Positions 1 to 7,629 of a stretch of 64,000 nucleotides of DNA are shown here, in pieces (position 1 is the first letter of the stretch; each line of letters begins with the position of its first letter). The position numbers and the translations under genes were made by a program. Where the stretch lies: contig NZ_CP043489.1 in the NCBI RefSeq assembly GCF_008330945.1, positions 2,801,501 to 2,865,500 of the forward strand. Direction: 5' to 3'. This DNA is from Labrys sp. KNU-23. Lineage in GTDB: Bacteria > Pseudomonadota > Alphaproteobacteria > Rhizobiales > Labraceae. The notes beneath the pieces were generated by a model. The model made no database searches. It had not been told where the DNA came from and saw only the letters and a program-made list of their open reading frames with translations.

Positions 1-81
1 GTGCCCGTGGACGAGAAATTCGTGCCCTTCTTCAAGACCGGCAAGGACATGCGGCTGCGGCTGAACAAGTCGACGGCCTGA
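1..81 (+). CDS. ihfB: Integration host factor subunit beta, C-terminal end (partial)
   Basis: The window opens inside an open frame read from base 1 and closed by TGA at 79-81. The 26 visible residues end in ...FVPFFKTGKDMRLRLN, the usual C-terminus of IHF-beta/HU-family DNA-bending proteins (compare VPxKxVPxFKxGKxxRxRVN). IHF bends DNA in recombination, replication and transcription. The LapA-domain gene follows on the same strand, an arrangement common in Rhizobiales, which supports IHF-beta over HU. The DNA-binding arm and the start lie outside the window. Confidence 0.8.
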   Translation: MPVDEKFVPFFKTGKDMRLRLNKSTA

Positions 82-83
82 CG

Positions 84-183
84 AGAGCAAAGCGCGCCTT
101 GGCGAGAATGCTTCCTTGCTCTAACTCTTCGTTTGGACGCGTCTTTGCGATTCTTGGTGATTCCGGGAAATCGCAAAACGCTT
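84..183 (+). repeat. Intergenic mosaic repeat, copy a
   Basis: The spacer between ihfB and the LapA gene starts AGAGCAAAGCGCG, passes through TTGCTCTAACTC and ACGCGTCTTTGCGATTCT, and ends ATCGCAAAACGCTT. The same order of blocks occurs at 16724-16822 and, reversed, at 41189-41287, with partial copies at 23491, 37979 and 62039. The blocks AGAGCAAA and TTTGCTCT, and GCGATT and ATCGC, can pair into stem-loops. It is non-coding. Size and build resemble rhizobial intergenic mosaic elements, but I cannot assign it to a named family. Confidence 0.75.
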
Positions 184-211
184 TTGCGATCGTGCCGAAG
201 CGGGGCAGGCC

Positions 212-580
212 ATGAAGCGCATATTCTATTATTTCATCCTGATTCTGGCCCTGATCGTGATGGCCGCCTTCGCCATCGCGAACAAGCAGTGGATCGCCGA
301 AGGCGTGGCCCTGTCCTACGATCCGACCGCGCCAGGCGCCGAAGCGAGCACGTTGCATCTGCCGATGTTCCTGATCCTGTTCGGGGTCCTGGTCGTCGGC
401 ATGCTGATCGGCGGAATCACCGTCTGGCTGAAGCAGAGCCGTTTCCGCCGCGCCGCGCGAATCGCCCAGGTCGAAGTGGAGCGCAATCGCAACGAGCTCG
501 ACCGCCTGCGCAGCCAGGCCAGCCCGCCTCCCGAATCACGCGACAGCCATGCCATCCTGCCATCGAGCGTGCCGTTCTGA
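212..580 (+). CDS. LapA/DUF1049-domain membrane protein
   Basis: A 122-aa protein with two hydrophobic segments (about residues 4-24 and 48-70), a short periplasmic loop between them, and a basic, charged cytoplasmic tail (about 71-110) that could form a coiled coil. This is the layout of the LapA (lipopolysaccharide assembly protein A, DUF1049) domain family, small inner-membrane proteins linked to envelope assembly in other bacteria. The gene sits directly after ihfB, its usual neighbour in Hyphomicrobiales, though trpFBA, which often follows, is absent here. The function in this organism is inferred from family and position only. Confidence 0.8.
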   Translation: MKRIFYYFILILALIVMAAFAIANKQWIAEGVALSYDPTAPGAEASTLHLPMFLILFGVLVVGMLIGGITVWLKQSRFRRAARIAQVEVERNRNELDRLRSQASPPPESRDSHAILPSSVPF

Positions 581-752
581 CGGCACCTCGTCGCTGAAGC
601 GCTTCAGCCCAGGTCTGCCGTAGGCTCGTTCAGGCCAGCTGGCAAGGCGCTGCAATGGGCGCGGCCGGTCTGTTTGCAGGGCGCAGATCGGGTATACTCA
701 TCGATCGAGCCATAACGACCCTAAAGGCGTCGTTTATTCGGGTGGAACAGCC

Positions 753-1703
753 ATGCGGGTCATCACGGCCGATGAGATCGATGGTCTTCTGACCTTTCCT
801 GAGCTGATCGAGGCATTGCGCGTGGCCTTTGCCACCGACTTCGTCACGCCGCCACGCCAGCATCTGGACATCGGCCATGGTGCGGCAGCGGCCACGGCTC
901 TGATCATGCCGTCCTGGACCGGTGATGCGCCGGGGCCGGATGCTTTCCTCGGTACCAAACTGGTGAACGTGTTCCCGGCCAATGGCGCCCGCGGCCTGCC
1001 GGCCGTGCTCGGCACCTATGTGCTGATGTCGGGTGAAACCGGAGCGCCCCTGGCGGCGATCGACGGTACCCGGTTGACCCATTGGCGCACAGCCGCCGCG
1101 TCGGGGCTCGCCGCCTCCTATCTGGCCCGGCCGGATGCGAGCCGCCTTGCCATGGTAGGAGCCGGCGCGCTGGCCCCCTTCCTCATCCGGGCCCATGCCA
1201 GCCAGAGGCCGATCAGCGATGTGGCGATCTGGAACCATCGGGCGGAGCGCGCGGAGAAATTGGCGGAGGAACTGGCCCAGCAGGGGATTTCGTCCCGATA
1301 CGAGCCCGATCTCGAGCGGGCGGTGCGCGCGGCCGACGTGGTTTCCTGCGCCACGCTGTCCAACCTGCCTTTGGTCAAGGGAGCCTGGCTGCGGCCGGGC
1401 ATGCATCTGGATCTGGTCGGCGCCTTCAACCTGCAGATGCGCGAAGCCGATGACGAGGCCGTGCGCGCCAGCGATCTGTTCATCGACACGCCGAGCGCCC
1501 TGACCGAGGGCGGCGACATCGCGCTGGCCCTCAGGGCGGGTACGATCGGGCAGGATGATGTCCAGGCCACCCTCGCCGATCTCACCCGCGGCGTCCATGG
1601 CGGCCGGGCATCGGGCGAAGCATTGACACTGTTCAAGTCGATCGGCAGCGCCTTGGAGGACCTCGCCGCGGCAATCCTGGTGTGGAAGAAGGCTGGGCTC
1701 TGA
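753..1703 (+). CDS. Ornithine cyclodeaminase / mu-crystallin family protein
   Basis: A 316-aa protein of the ornithine cyclodeaminase/mu-crystallin family (NAD(P)-dependent; members include ornithine cyclodeaminase, alanine dehydrogenase and delta1-pyrroline-2-carboxylate reductase). Family features seen: the N-terminal substrate half with P-R-Q-H near residue 30, a Rossmann glycine motif (AMVGAGALAPFLI, about 132-144), and the C-terminal GDI..AL and AAILVWKKAG segments. Length matches the family. The substrate cannot be told from sequence; a delta1-pyrroline-2-carboxylate reductase role is as likely as true cyclodeamination. A broken second copy of its 3' end lies at 3333-3461, beyond the opposing TPR gene, suggesting a past duplication. 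Confidence 0.85.
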   Translation: MRVITADEIDGLLTFPELIEALRVAFATDFVTPPRQHLDIGHGAAAATALIMPSWTGDAPGPDAFLGTKLVNVFPANGARGLPAVLGTYVLMSGETGAPLAAIDGTRLTHWRTAAASGLAASYLARPDASRLAMVGAGALAPFLIRAHASQRPISDVAIWNHRAERAEKLAEELAQQGISSRYEPDLERAVRAADVVSCATLSNLPLVKGAWLRPGMHLDLVGAFNLQMREADDEAVRASDLFIDTPSALTEGGDIALALRAGTIGQDDVQATLADLTRGVHGGRASGEALTLFKSIGSALEDLAAAILVWKKAGL

Positions 1704-1757
1704 CGGTGACGGGCCGAGAAGGCGCCGGCCTTCAACGAGATTGCGCCGGAAGCCGCC

Positions 1758-3161
1758 TCATGGTGCCAGACGCTTGAGTTCGGCTTGCGCGAACCTGTAT
1801 TCGACAAATGTTTTGGGGCAAGTGTCGATGGTCTTCTTCAGAAGGGGGACCGCATCGCCCACCTTGTGTTGAAGCACCAGCCATTCGCCCTGGTAGAAGG
1901 CCGCTTCGCAACGCTGGTCATCGTTCTCAGCCGCCGCCATCATGCCGTTCGAATCGCGCCGGCCGAGATAGAATTCGAGAACCGGATAAGGCCATCCCCT
2001 GTCCTTCGTGCCATCGGCATCCTGCGTGAGCGTGCTCGTTCCGTCCTCTCCCGCCCTCGACAGGGAGAGGTAACGCCAAAGCTTGCGATAGACGAAGTCG
2101 TCGCGGCTCAGCGATGCCGTGAAATCTTCGGCAGCAGCGTGAAAATTGCCCATGGTGAAGTTGAGGATTGCCCTGTCCGTGTATGCCATTGCGTCGCTGG
2201 GGAACTGTGCGATCGCTTCCTGCGAAGCCTTCAGGGCCTTGTCGAGGTCGCCGGCCATCTGAAAGGCTTCCGTCCGCAAGCCATAGACCCGCTCCAGTTT
2301 CGGGTCGAGTTGGATCGCCTTGTCGAAATCCGCCACTGCGAGCGAGGTGTCGCCTTGGCGCAGATGCGCCAAACCGCGATTGGCGTAGGGAGCGGCAAAG
2401 TCTGGCTTGAGTCTCATGGCCGTTTCGCAACTGCTGATGGCGCCAACATAATCCAGCTGCGCGATCAGGACGCGGCAGCGTTCGTTATGTCCGAGGGCAC
2501 CCTGCGGGGAAAGGCTGATGGCAAAATCGATATCGGACAGAGCACTCTTGTAGTTCTGACGCTGCGCGTCGTCGTTTTGTCCCGTCTGGGTGCTTCCGGC
2601 AAGAGCAAGATAGGCATCGCCACGATTGATGAAATTTTCCGTATGCTTGGGGCTCAGTCTGACGGCGTGTGAACAAGTCCTGATCGCCTTCGTCGAGCTT
2701 CCATTTGCAACTTGCAAGCTGCAGAGGTTGTTCCATGCGAAAGCTAGTTCTGGGTCTATGCTTATTGCCTGGTCGAGATTTTTGCCTGCGCTTTCCAGAT
2801 CGCCTGCAGCTAAGTCCAGCCAACCAAGATTGTTGTAGGCCATTGCGAGTTTTGGCTGCAGCTCGATCGCCTTATTCAGGTCTTTCCGAGCTTCGTCATG
2901 TTTCGAAATTTTTATATAAGCATAGCCGCGGTTGAGATAAGCGTTCGGTAAGTTGAGGCTTTGTATCGTAACGAAACTTCGTTTGGAGCTTTCTGCAGTA
3001 TCTATGATTTGAGTGCAGCCATCAATTTTCTTAATGATATCTTCGTCTTGCAGGCAACTCATTGTAACAGAAAGATTGTGTCTGTAAGCTTGGAAAGTAA
3101 AATAGCCGCCTACGGTAACCACCAGGGCGCCTGCCACGCAGGCCAGAATTAATTTCTGCAC
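1758..3161 (-). CDS. Membrane-anchored tetratricopeptide-repeat protein
   Basis: A 467-aa protein with a GTG start preceded by an AGGG-type ribosome site. One N-terminal hydrophobic segment (about residues 4-24) is followed by a run of degenerate 34-residue TPR units (for example the NRGYAY...KAIELQP, YNNLGWLDLA...AISIDP and YANRGLAHLRQG...AIQLDP segments), covering about residues 70-460. TPR arrays are protein-docking scaffolds, so this is probably an inner-membrane-anchored protein with a periplasmic TPR domain. No enzymatic domain is visible. It is transcribed against its neighbours and separates the intact cyclodeaminase-family gene from the remnant of a second copy. Base composition around its start (2850-3150) is less GC-rich than the flanks. 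Confidence 0.8.
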   Translation of the reverse strand: MQKLILACVAGALVVTVGGYFTFQAYRHNLSVTMSCLQDEDIIKKIDGCTQIIDTAESSKRSFVTIQSLNLPNAYLNRGYAYIKISKHDEARKDLNKAIELQPKLAMAYNNLGWLDLAAGDLESAGKNLDQAISIDPELAFAWNNLCSLQVANGSSTKAIRTCSHAVRLSPKHTENFINRGDAYLALAGSTQTGQNDDAQRQNYKSALSDIDFAISLSPQGALGHNERCRVLIAQLDYVGAISSCETAMRLKPDFAAPYANRGLAHLRQGDTSLAVADFDKAIQLDPKLERVYGLRTEAFQMAGDLDKALKASQEAIAQFPSDAMAYTDRAILNFTMGNFHAAAEDFTASLSRDDFVYRKLWRYLSLSRAGEDGTSTLTQDADGTKDRGWPYPVLEFYLGRRDSNGMMAAAENDDQRCEAAFYQGEWLVLQHKVGDAVPLLKKTIDTCPKTFVEYRFAQAELKRLAP

Positions 3162-3332
3162 CTATCCCTCATTCCATAAGAGGAAGGCTCTTCCTATCCC
3201 CGAAAATTAGCGCATATTTCTTTAGACTTCTAGCGCCATTCTTCCTGGGTTTAACTTTTACCCTACGCTTCGTCGTCCTTCTGCTGATCCGGCATCAATG
3301 CTTTGCGTGGTCGTGATCATCTCGGAAGGTGC

Positions 3333-3461
3333 CAGGGGTGGATCGAAGCCCGAGGCCGTGGCGCGAGCAAGGCGATGACACCGCTCAAAGCGATCGGCAG
3401 CGGCACTGGTGATCTTGCCACGGCGATCCTGGCGTGGCGCAAGACCGGCGGCGAAGATTGA
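3333..3461 (+). pseudogene. Remnant of a second ornithine-cyclodeaminase-family gene (3' end)
   Basis: In the frame ending at TGA 3459-3461 the translation reads ..GASKAMTPLKAIGSGTGD then LATAILAWRKTGGED. It aligns with the last 33 residues of the intact gene at 753-1703 (ASGEALTLFKSIGS.. LAAAILVWKKAG): 17 of about 30 aligned residues are identical and the stop positions nearly coincide. Upstream of about 3333 the similarity is lost and no start or Rossmann domain remains. It is best read as the surviving tail of a duplicated, decayed gene. Confidence 0.65.
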
Positions 3462-3473
3462 GCAGGCGCCGCC

Positions 3474-3947
3474 TCAGGCGGCGTCGCTTTCCTGTTTCTG
3501 GTGCAGGTCCAAGGCCTCGCGCAGCCATTCCAGCCAGTCCTTGAGGGCACCCGCCTGGCCGGCTTCGAGGCCGGTGGTCGCAGTGATCTGGGCCGGCACG
3601 ACACGAGCCTTCTCGCGCAAGGCCTTGCCCTCGGCAGTCAGGGAGATGCGAACCTGGCGCTCGTCATGGCTGTCGCGCCGGCGCTTGAGCAGTCCCGCTG
3701 CCTCCAGTCGCTTGAGCAAGGGGGTCAGCGTATTGGTTTCCAGGAAGAGCCGGGTGCCGATCTCGCCGACCTTGAGGCCGTCGCGCTCCCATAGGCAGAG
3801 CATGACCAGATATTGCGGATAGGTCAGGCCGAGCGGGTCGAGCAGGGGCTTGTAGGAGCGGCCAAAGGCATTGTTGGCGGCGTAGAGCGCAAAGCAAAGC
3901 TGGTTCTGCAACAGCAGTGGCGTAAACTCGTTGGAAGACGGTTCCAT
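3474..3947 (-). CDS. ohrR: Organic hydroperoxide-sensing MarR-family repressor OhrR
   Basis: A 157-aa MarR-family winged-helix protein. The N-terminus carries LLQNQLCFALYAA with the reactive cysteine at Cys18, the peroxide-sensing residue of OhrR (Cys15 in Bacillus subtilis OhrR). The winged-helix region spans about residues 35-110 (LTYPQYLVMLCLWE ... LLKRLEAAGLLKRRRD.DERQVRISLT). It lies divergent from ohr with about 260 bp between them containing two dyads. By family, organic peroxides oxidise the cysteine and release the repressor from the shared control region. I see no second conserved C-terminal cysteine, so this looks like the one-cysteine class, in which the oxidised residue is resolved by a small thiol. 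Confidence 0.92.
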   Translation of the reverse strand: MEPSSNEFTPLLLQNQLCFALYAANNAFGRSYKPLLDPLGLTYPQYLVMLCLWERDGLKVGEIGTRLFLETNTLTPLLKRLEAAGLLKRRRDSHDERQVRISLTAEGKALREKARVVPAQITATTGLEAGQAGALKDWLEWLREALDLHQKQESDAA

Positions 3948-4059
3948 CGGTGCCTCCTTCGGCGCAACACATGTGACGCAACGTCTGGATGTCCGAAAAT
4001 GCGTGACGCACTTTCATTCGTCGCGAGGCCGTCTGCAAGACATGGCCGGCGACTGTCAG

Positions 4060-4077
4060 GTGCGAATCATATCGCAC
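4060..4077. promoter_or_regulatory. Candidate OhrR operator 1 (dyad)
   Basis: Perfect inverted repeat GTGCGA-ATCATA-TCGCAC between the divergent ohrR and ohr genes. Its GTGCGA half is shared with the dyad at 4145-4173, which is what supports it as a site for one dimeric regulator. Assignment to OhrR is inference from position. Confidence 0.5.
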
Positions 4078-4144
4078 GCGACAGGGAGGCAGAATCATTT
4101 TCGCAGGCTTTCCCGATAAAAATCGTCTTTGTCGCCAAAATAAA

Positions 4145-4173
4145 TATCGCGCACGATATAAATGTGTGCGATA
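4145..4173. promoter_or_regulatory. Candidate OhrR operator 2 (dyad next to ohr)
   Basis: TATCGCGCAC, nine bases (GATATAAAT), then GTGTGCGATA: arms matching at 9 of 10 positions. A nested perfect dyad ATATCG-CGCA-CGATAT sits at 4144-4159. It ends 36 bp before the ohr start, where a repressor would block transcription. OhrR is the expected ligand because the two genes are divergent neighbours. Confidence 0.55.
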
Positions 4174-4209
4174 CATACCCCGTGTTCAAACCCCGAAGGG
4201 AGTTCTGTC

Positions 4210-4638
4210 ATGAAGGTTCTCTACACCACCGCTGCCCGTTCCGATCACAATGGCCGTGACGGCGGCCGCTCCGGTACCGTGGATGGCCATTTCTCGGTCA
4301 AGCTCGATCTGCCCAAGGAGCTGGGCGGCGCCGGCGGTCCCGGCACCAATCCCGAGCAATTGTTCGCCACCGGCTATGCCGCCTGCTTCATGGGTGCGCT
4401 GCGCTTCGTGGCCGGCAAGGAAAAGGTCGCCCTTCCCGAGGACGCCAGCGTCACCGCCACGGTCGGTATCGGCCCGCGTGACGACGGCGCCGGTTTCGGC
4501 CTCGATGTCGCCCTTGCTGTCGCCCTGCCGGGCATCGAGCATGCCCGCGCCGAGGATCTCGTCGCCAAGGCTCACATCGTCTGCCCCTATTCGGAGGCGA
4601 CCCGCAAGAATCTCGACGTCCGCCTCAGCGTGGCCTGA
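4210..4638 (+). CDS. ohr: Organic hydroperoxide resistance protein Ohr
   Basis: A 142-aa thiol peroxidase of the Ohr/OsmC family, which reduces organic hydroperoxides in the cytoplasm. Both active-site cysteines are present: Cys59 in GYAACFMGAL and Cys125 in IVCPYSEATR. The conserved Arg (Arg20, GGRSG) and Glu (Glu50, NPEQLF) of the family are also in place. The start at ATG 4210 gives the usual MKVLYTTAA N-terminus; longer in-frame upstream codons have no family match. It is divergent from ohrR, and induction by organic peroxide is expected. Confidence 0.95.
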   Translation: MKVLYTTAARSDHNGRDGGRSGTVDGHFSVKLDLPKELGGAGGPGTNPEQLFATGYAACFMGALRFVAGKEKVALPEDASVTATVGIGPRDDGAGFGLDVALAVALPGIEHARAEDLVAKAHIVCPYSEATRKNLDVRLSVA

Positions 4639-4741
4639 GGCCGTTTCGACCAGTATTCGGTACCGGGCGTGCGGATCCTGTGGGGAGACGCGCACCTGTA
4701 CCGTGCCGGGCATGGCTGGCGTCTCGATTCGGCGCTAAGCA

Positions 4742-4765
4742 GGGGAACTCTTCTCGGAGCTCCCC
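4742..4765 (+). promoter_or_regulatory. Stem-loop covering the ribosome site of the next gene
   Basis: GGGGAACTC - TTCTCG - GAGCTCCCC pairs at 8 of 9 positions and ends directly at the ATG of the 4766 gene. The only Shine-Dalgarno-like sequence (GGAG, 4756-4759) lies in the loop/right arm, so folding would hide it. This may limit translation; no ligand or factor can be named. Confidence 0.4.
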
Positions 4766-5467
4766 ATGTCACTGCCTCGCCCCTGGCGCGAAATCCTGCC
4801 GCAGCTCCTGTCGACGGCGCTGATTCCGCTCACCGTGGCTGGAATCGGCTGGTACTACACGCGGTGGCAGCAGAATCTCGCCGATCTGCGCACCATGATC
4901 GACCTGATGACCGATGCCGCACCGGAGAAACGCAAATATGGCATCGCCATGTTCGAATATCTCCTTAAGAACGACAAGGTGCCGGTGGAGTTCATCACCG
5001 CGCAGCTCGATTATGCCAATTCCTCTTCCGACCGCGACCTGCTGCCCTTGCTGGAAAACGCGGTGCAGAAGGCCTCGCTCGTCAACACTTCGGTGAAATC
5101 GGCCTATGAGGAGGCGACGGCGAGGTTGCCAAGCCGCATCTTCGTGCATGCCCTCAACGATGCCCAGCGTCCCTGCGCCGGCATCCTGCTCGACGAGATG
5201 AAGGACGGCGACAAGGCGGCCATCACCTTTCCCTCGGTGATAACAGCCAGATGGTCGGGCGAGGCGCATGAGCTGCGCTATTTCAAGGCCTCCGATCGCA
5301 AGCGTGCCGACAACCTCGCCGAGCTCTTCGCCGCCGTCGGCTTGCAGCTCACCACCAAGGATCTGTCGACCAGCTGGAGTGGGGCGCGGGATTCGCGCCC
5401 CAACACCTTCGAGATCTGGTTCGGCAATCCGGCCCTGCCGATGAACTGCCTGCAGCCGAAGAAATAG
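4766..5467 (+). CDS. Unknown single-pass membrane protein
   Basis: A 233-aa protein not assigned to a named family. One N-terminal hydrophobic stretch (about residues 9-26, LPQLLSTALIPLTVAGIGWYY) is followed by a helical region (27-105) and a mixed alpha/beta C-terminal part with RIFVHALND (about 123-131), ELRYFKAS (about 170-177) and NTFEIWFGNP near the end. Similar IFVH / LRYF / FELWF strings occur at the ends of assorted bacterial envelope and caspase-like proteins, so the C-terminal third may be a small shared domain, but I cannot name it. It stands alone between ohr and a convergent hydrolase and has a stem-loop over its ribosome site. Confidence 0.7.
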   Translation: MSLPRPWREILPQLLSTALIPLTVAGIGWYYTRWQQNLADLRTMIDLMTDAAPEKRKYGIAMFEYLLKNDKVPVEFITAQLDYANSSSDRDLLPLLENAVQKASLVNTSVKSAYEEATARLPSRIFVHALNDAQRPCAGILLDEMKDGDKAAITFPSVITARWSGEAHELRYFKASDRKRADNLAELFAAVGLQLTTKDLSTSWSGARDSRPNTFEIWFGNPALPMNCLQPKK

Positions 5468-5473
5468 GCGAGG

Positions 5474-6298
5474 TCAGGCCGCGAGAGGCGCCAGCCGCGC
5501 CGCGATGCGGGCAATATCCCGGGCGAGGCGGCCGGCATGGGTCACCATCGCGCCATGGGCGACACCCTCATAGACCAGCAAATCCGCGCCCGGAATCAAG
5601 GCAGCATAGCGCCTGCCGGTGAGATTCAGCGGCGCCGAGGCGTCGCGGTCGCCATGGATCAGGGTGACGGGCACTCTGAGGGCGGCGGCTTCCGCACGGA
5701 GATCGGCGGCCATGATCACGCGCTGCAGATCGAGCAACACACGCCGGGAACAGGCGAACACGCCGTCGATCAGCCGATCCAGCACGCGCCGGTCGGCCCC
5801 GGGCGCAAAGGGTCCGATATTGGCATCGAGCCAGGCCGGCAGATTGCCGGCAAGTTCCGCCATCAGGGCCTCGATGGCTTCCCTGGGAATGCCCTGTTCG
5901 TTGCCCGGTCCGGCGGGCAGGCACGGACCCTGAGCGCCGACCATGACGATGCGCCCGATTCGTTCGGCCCCGTGGCGGCCGACATAGCGCAGCACCTCGC
6001 CGGCGGCGCAGGAATGAGCGACGATGGTAAGGTCGGTGAGATCAAGATGCCGGATCACCGCGGCGAGGTCGTCCGCCAGCGCGTCGAAGTCGACGGTTCC
6101 GGGATCGCTCGAGCGGCCATGGCCGCGGCGGTCATAGGCGATGGTGCGCAGGCCCTGGGCATTGAGCTCGACCATGGTTTCGGCCCACACGCTGGAATCC
6201 ATCGCCCAGCCGGCGAGCAGCAGCACGGGATCGCCCCGGCCCCAGTCGCGGACGAAAAGACGGTGGCCGTCGGCGATCTCGACGAAAGGTGCGGTCAT
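5474..6298 (-). CDS. Alpha/beta-hydrolase family protein
   Basis: A 274-aa alpha/beta-hydrolase fold protein of the haloperoxidase/esterase-like group. Seen: the LLLAGWAMDSSVW oxyanion region, the nucleophile elbow AHSCAAG (Ser as nucleophile), the acid in HGDRDASAP and the late catalytic His in EGVAHGAMV. The start is placed at ATG 6298 because GGAGGA lies about 8 nt before it; the ATG 30 nt further upstream has no such site. It is divergent from the monooxygenase-domain gene at 6440. The substrate is unknown; short esters or lactones are typical for the group. Confidence 0.85.
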   Translation of the reverse strand: MTAPFVEIADGHRLFVRDWGRGDPVLLLAGWAMDSSVWAETMVELNAQGLRTIAYDRRGHGRSSDPGTVDFDALADDLAAVIRHLDLTDLTIVAHSCAAGEVLRYVGRHGAERIGRIVMVGAQGPCLPAGPGNEQGIPREAIEALMAELAGNLPAWLDANIGPFAPGADRRVLDRLIDGVFACSRRVLLDLQRVIMAADLRAEAAALRVPVTLIHGDRDASAPLNLTGRRYAALIPGADLLVYEGVAHGAMVTHAGRLARDIARIAARLAPLAA

Positions 6299-6439
6299 GG
6301 CGGTTCCTCCGGGTTGAGAGGCCTCCATTGTGCCGGGAGCCGAGGTGCCGGGCGATTACGCGCGAGGTAATCGCCTTCCCAGGTCCGCTCGCTATGGTCG
6401 GTGGCGTTGGCGGCGGGAATGCCGCAGGAGGACAGTCAA

Positions 6440-6748
6440 ATGAGCGTGACCTATCTGATCGGCTTTGTCGTCAACCCCGGGCAGCGCGAGCGCTTCCTCG
6501 GCATGCTGAACACATTGTTGGACACGATGCGTCATGAAGCGACCTTCGTGAACGCCACGCTCCATGCCGATCCCAACGATCCCTGCCGCTTCCTGCTCCA
6601 CGAAACCTGGGTCGATCACCAGGACGTGCTCGACGTCCAGCTCAGCCGCCCCTATCGGCAGGCCTGGCACGAGGCGCTGCCGGAACTCTTGGCGCAGCCG
6701 CGCGAAGTCTCGATCTGGCAGCCGCTGCGCGCCGACCGGAAGGACTGA
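6440..6748 (+). CDS. Antibiotic biosynthesis monooxygenase (ABM)-domain protein
   Basis: A 102-aa ferredoxin-fold dimeric alpha-beta-barrel protein of the ABM/quinol monooxygenase-like family. The motif pattern is typical: N-terminal VTYLIGFVVNPGQRERFLGML, central EATFVNATLHADPNDPCRFLLHETWVD and C-terminal R.Y..AWHE. Such proteins act cofactor-free on quinols or aromatic substrates, or serve as small-molecule-binding partners; which applies here is unclear. The ATG at 6440 is preceded by AGGAGGAC (6426-6433), which fixes the start. It converges on the GFA-family gene 7 bp downstream. Confidence 0.85.
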   Translation: MSVTYLIGFVVNPGQRERFLGMLNTLLDTMRHEATFVNATLHADPNDPCRFLLHETWVDHQDVLDVQLSRPYRQAWHEALPELLAQPREVSIWQPLRADRKD

Positions 6749-6755
6749 GCGTCCG

Positions 6756-7124
6756 CTACCACAAGTTCCGGCCGTCGATCACGGTGACGGGCACGGCCTC
6801 CAGGTCGAAATCGTCGAAGAGCCTGGCATTGATGCTGATCTTGGGGTTGTCGAAATCGGGCTCGCCGGTCGACCAGTCCGGCGTCTGCGTATAGGTGCCG
6901 CAGCCGCAGGTCGCGCAGAAATGATGCTGGATGGTCTTCGAGCCCCAACGATAGGTCGCCACCTGCTCGGGGGGTGAGGTCAGCTTGAACTGCTCGGGCC
7001 TGTAATAGGCCCAGAGCGAGCCGCGCTTGGAACAGAAGCTGCAGGTACAGCGTGTCACCTCCTGTGGCGCTTCGCTCAATTCGAATGTCGTGCCGCCGCA
7101 ATGGCAGCTGCCTTTGAGAGCCAT
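6756..7124 (-). CDS. GFA/CENP-V-domain zinc protein
   Basis: A 122-aa protein of the GFA (glutathione-dependent formaldehyde-activating-like / CENP-V) family. The family's zinc-binding cysteines are visible in SCHCGGTTFEL (Cys7, Cys9), TRCTCSFCSKRG (Cys26, Cys28, Cys31) and CATCGCGTYT (about Cys70-75). GFA-domain proteins bind one structural and one other zinc; the glutathione/formaldehyde activity has been shown for few members, so the activity here is open. AAAGGAA before the ATG supports the start. Confidence 0.9.
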   Translation of the reverse strand: MALKGSCHCGGTTFELSEAPQEVTRCTCSFCSKRGSLWAYYRPEQFKLTSPPEQVATYRWGSKTIQHHFCATCGCGTYTQTPDWSTGEPDFDNPKISINARLFDDFDLEAVPVTVIDGRNLW

Positions 7125-7217
7125 GGCTTGTTCCTTTCCGATCTTCGCGCTAGCTCTTGATAAAGCCTGCCTGCTGACATCTTCCTGTCAGCAGTGATCC
7201 GCTAAAAAGAGAGCCTG

Positions 7218-7625
7218 ATGAGCGCCGCCCGCAAGATCCATACCTTGACCTTCCATCTCCTCGGCATCGCCGGCGAGGATGCCATGGATGATATCATCGA
7301 TGAGATCGAGGAGTTCGCCGATGGTGTGGACTGGCCGATCGAGGCGCCTGATGCCTTCAAGCACAAGGTCAGCGAGACCGCTCCGGACATGGGCTGTGCG
7401 GTGGAGCTGCCGGTACGCGCCAGCCTTGCCGGAGAGACCATTGCCGGCGAGAAAGCCGATTTTGCCGGCGCCATGGCATTGATCGAGCATTTGCGCCAGC
7501 TCTCGGCCCGACATCGCTTCGACGTCGAGATCGCTTTCGACAAGGAGATCGTCGGCACCATCGACAAGGGAGCCTATAGCGAGGCCCTGCGCCAGGGATT
7601 GGTCGAACCCTGGCAGGCCGGGTAG
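7218..7625 (+). CDS. Hypothetical acidic protein
   Basis: A 135-aa soluble, acidic protein with no signal peptide or membrane segment and no family I recognise. The N-terminal half is predicted helix/strand with DDIIDEIEEFADGVDW (about 22-37), and the C-terminal half has LIEHLRQLSARHRFDVEIAFDKEIVGTID. The ATG is preceded by AAAAAGAGAG. It ends 4 bp before the VirJ/AcvB-like gene, so the two are probably cotranscribed. Confidence 0.7.
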   Translation: MSAARKIHTLTFHLLGIAGEDAMDDIIDEIEEFADGVDWPIEAPDAFKHKVSETAPDMGCAVELPVRASLAGETIAGEKADFAGAMALIEHLRQLSARHRFDVEIAFDKEIVGTIDKGAYSEALRQGLVEPWQAG

Positions 7626-7629
7626 CCGC

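Noticed and set aside
3317..3604. A 95-codon minus-strand frame before ohrR
   Set aside because: It overlaps the ohrR 3' end and the cyclodeaminase remnant; the composition is Arg/Pro/Ser-rich as expected for a non-coding frame in GC-rich DNA.
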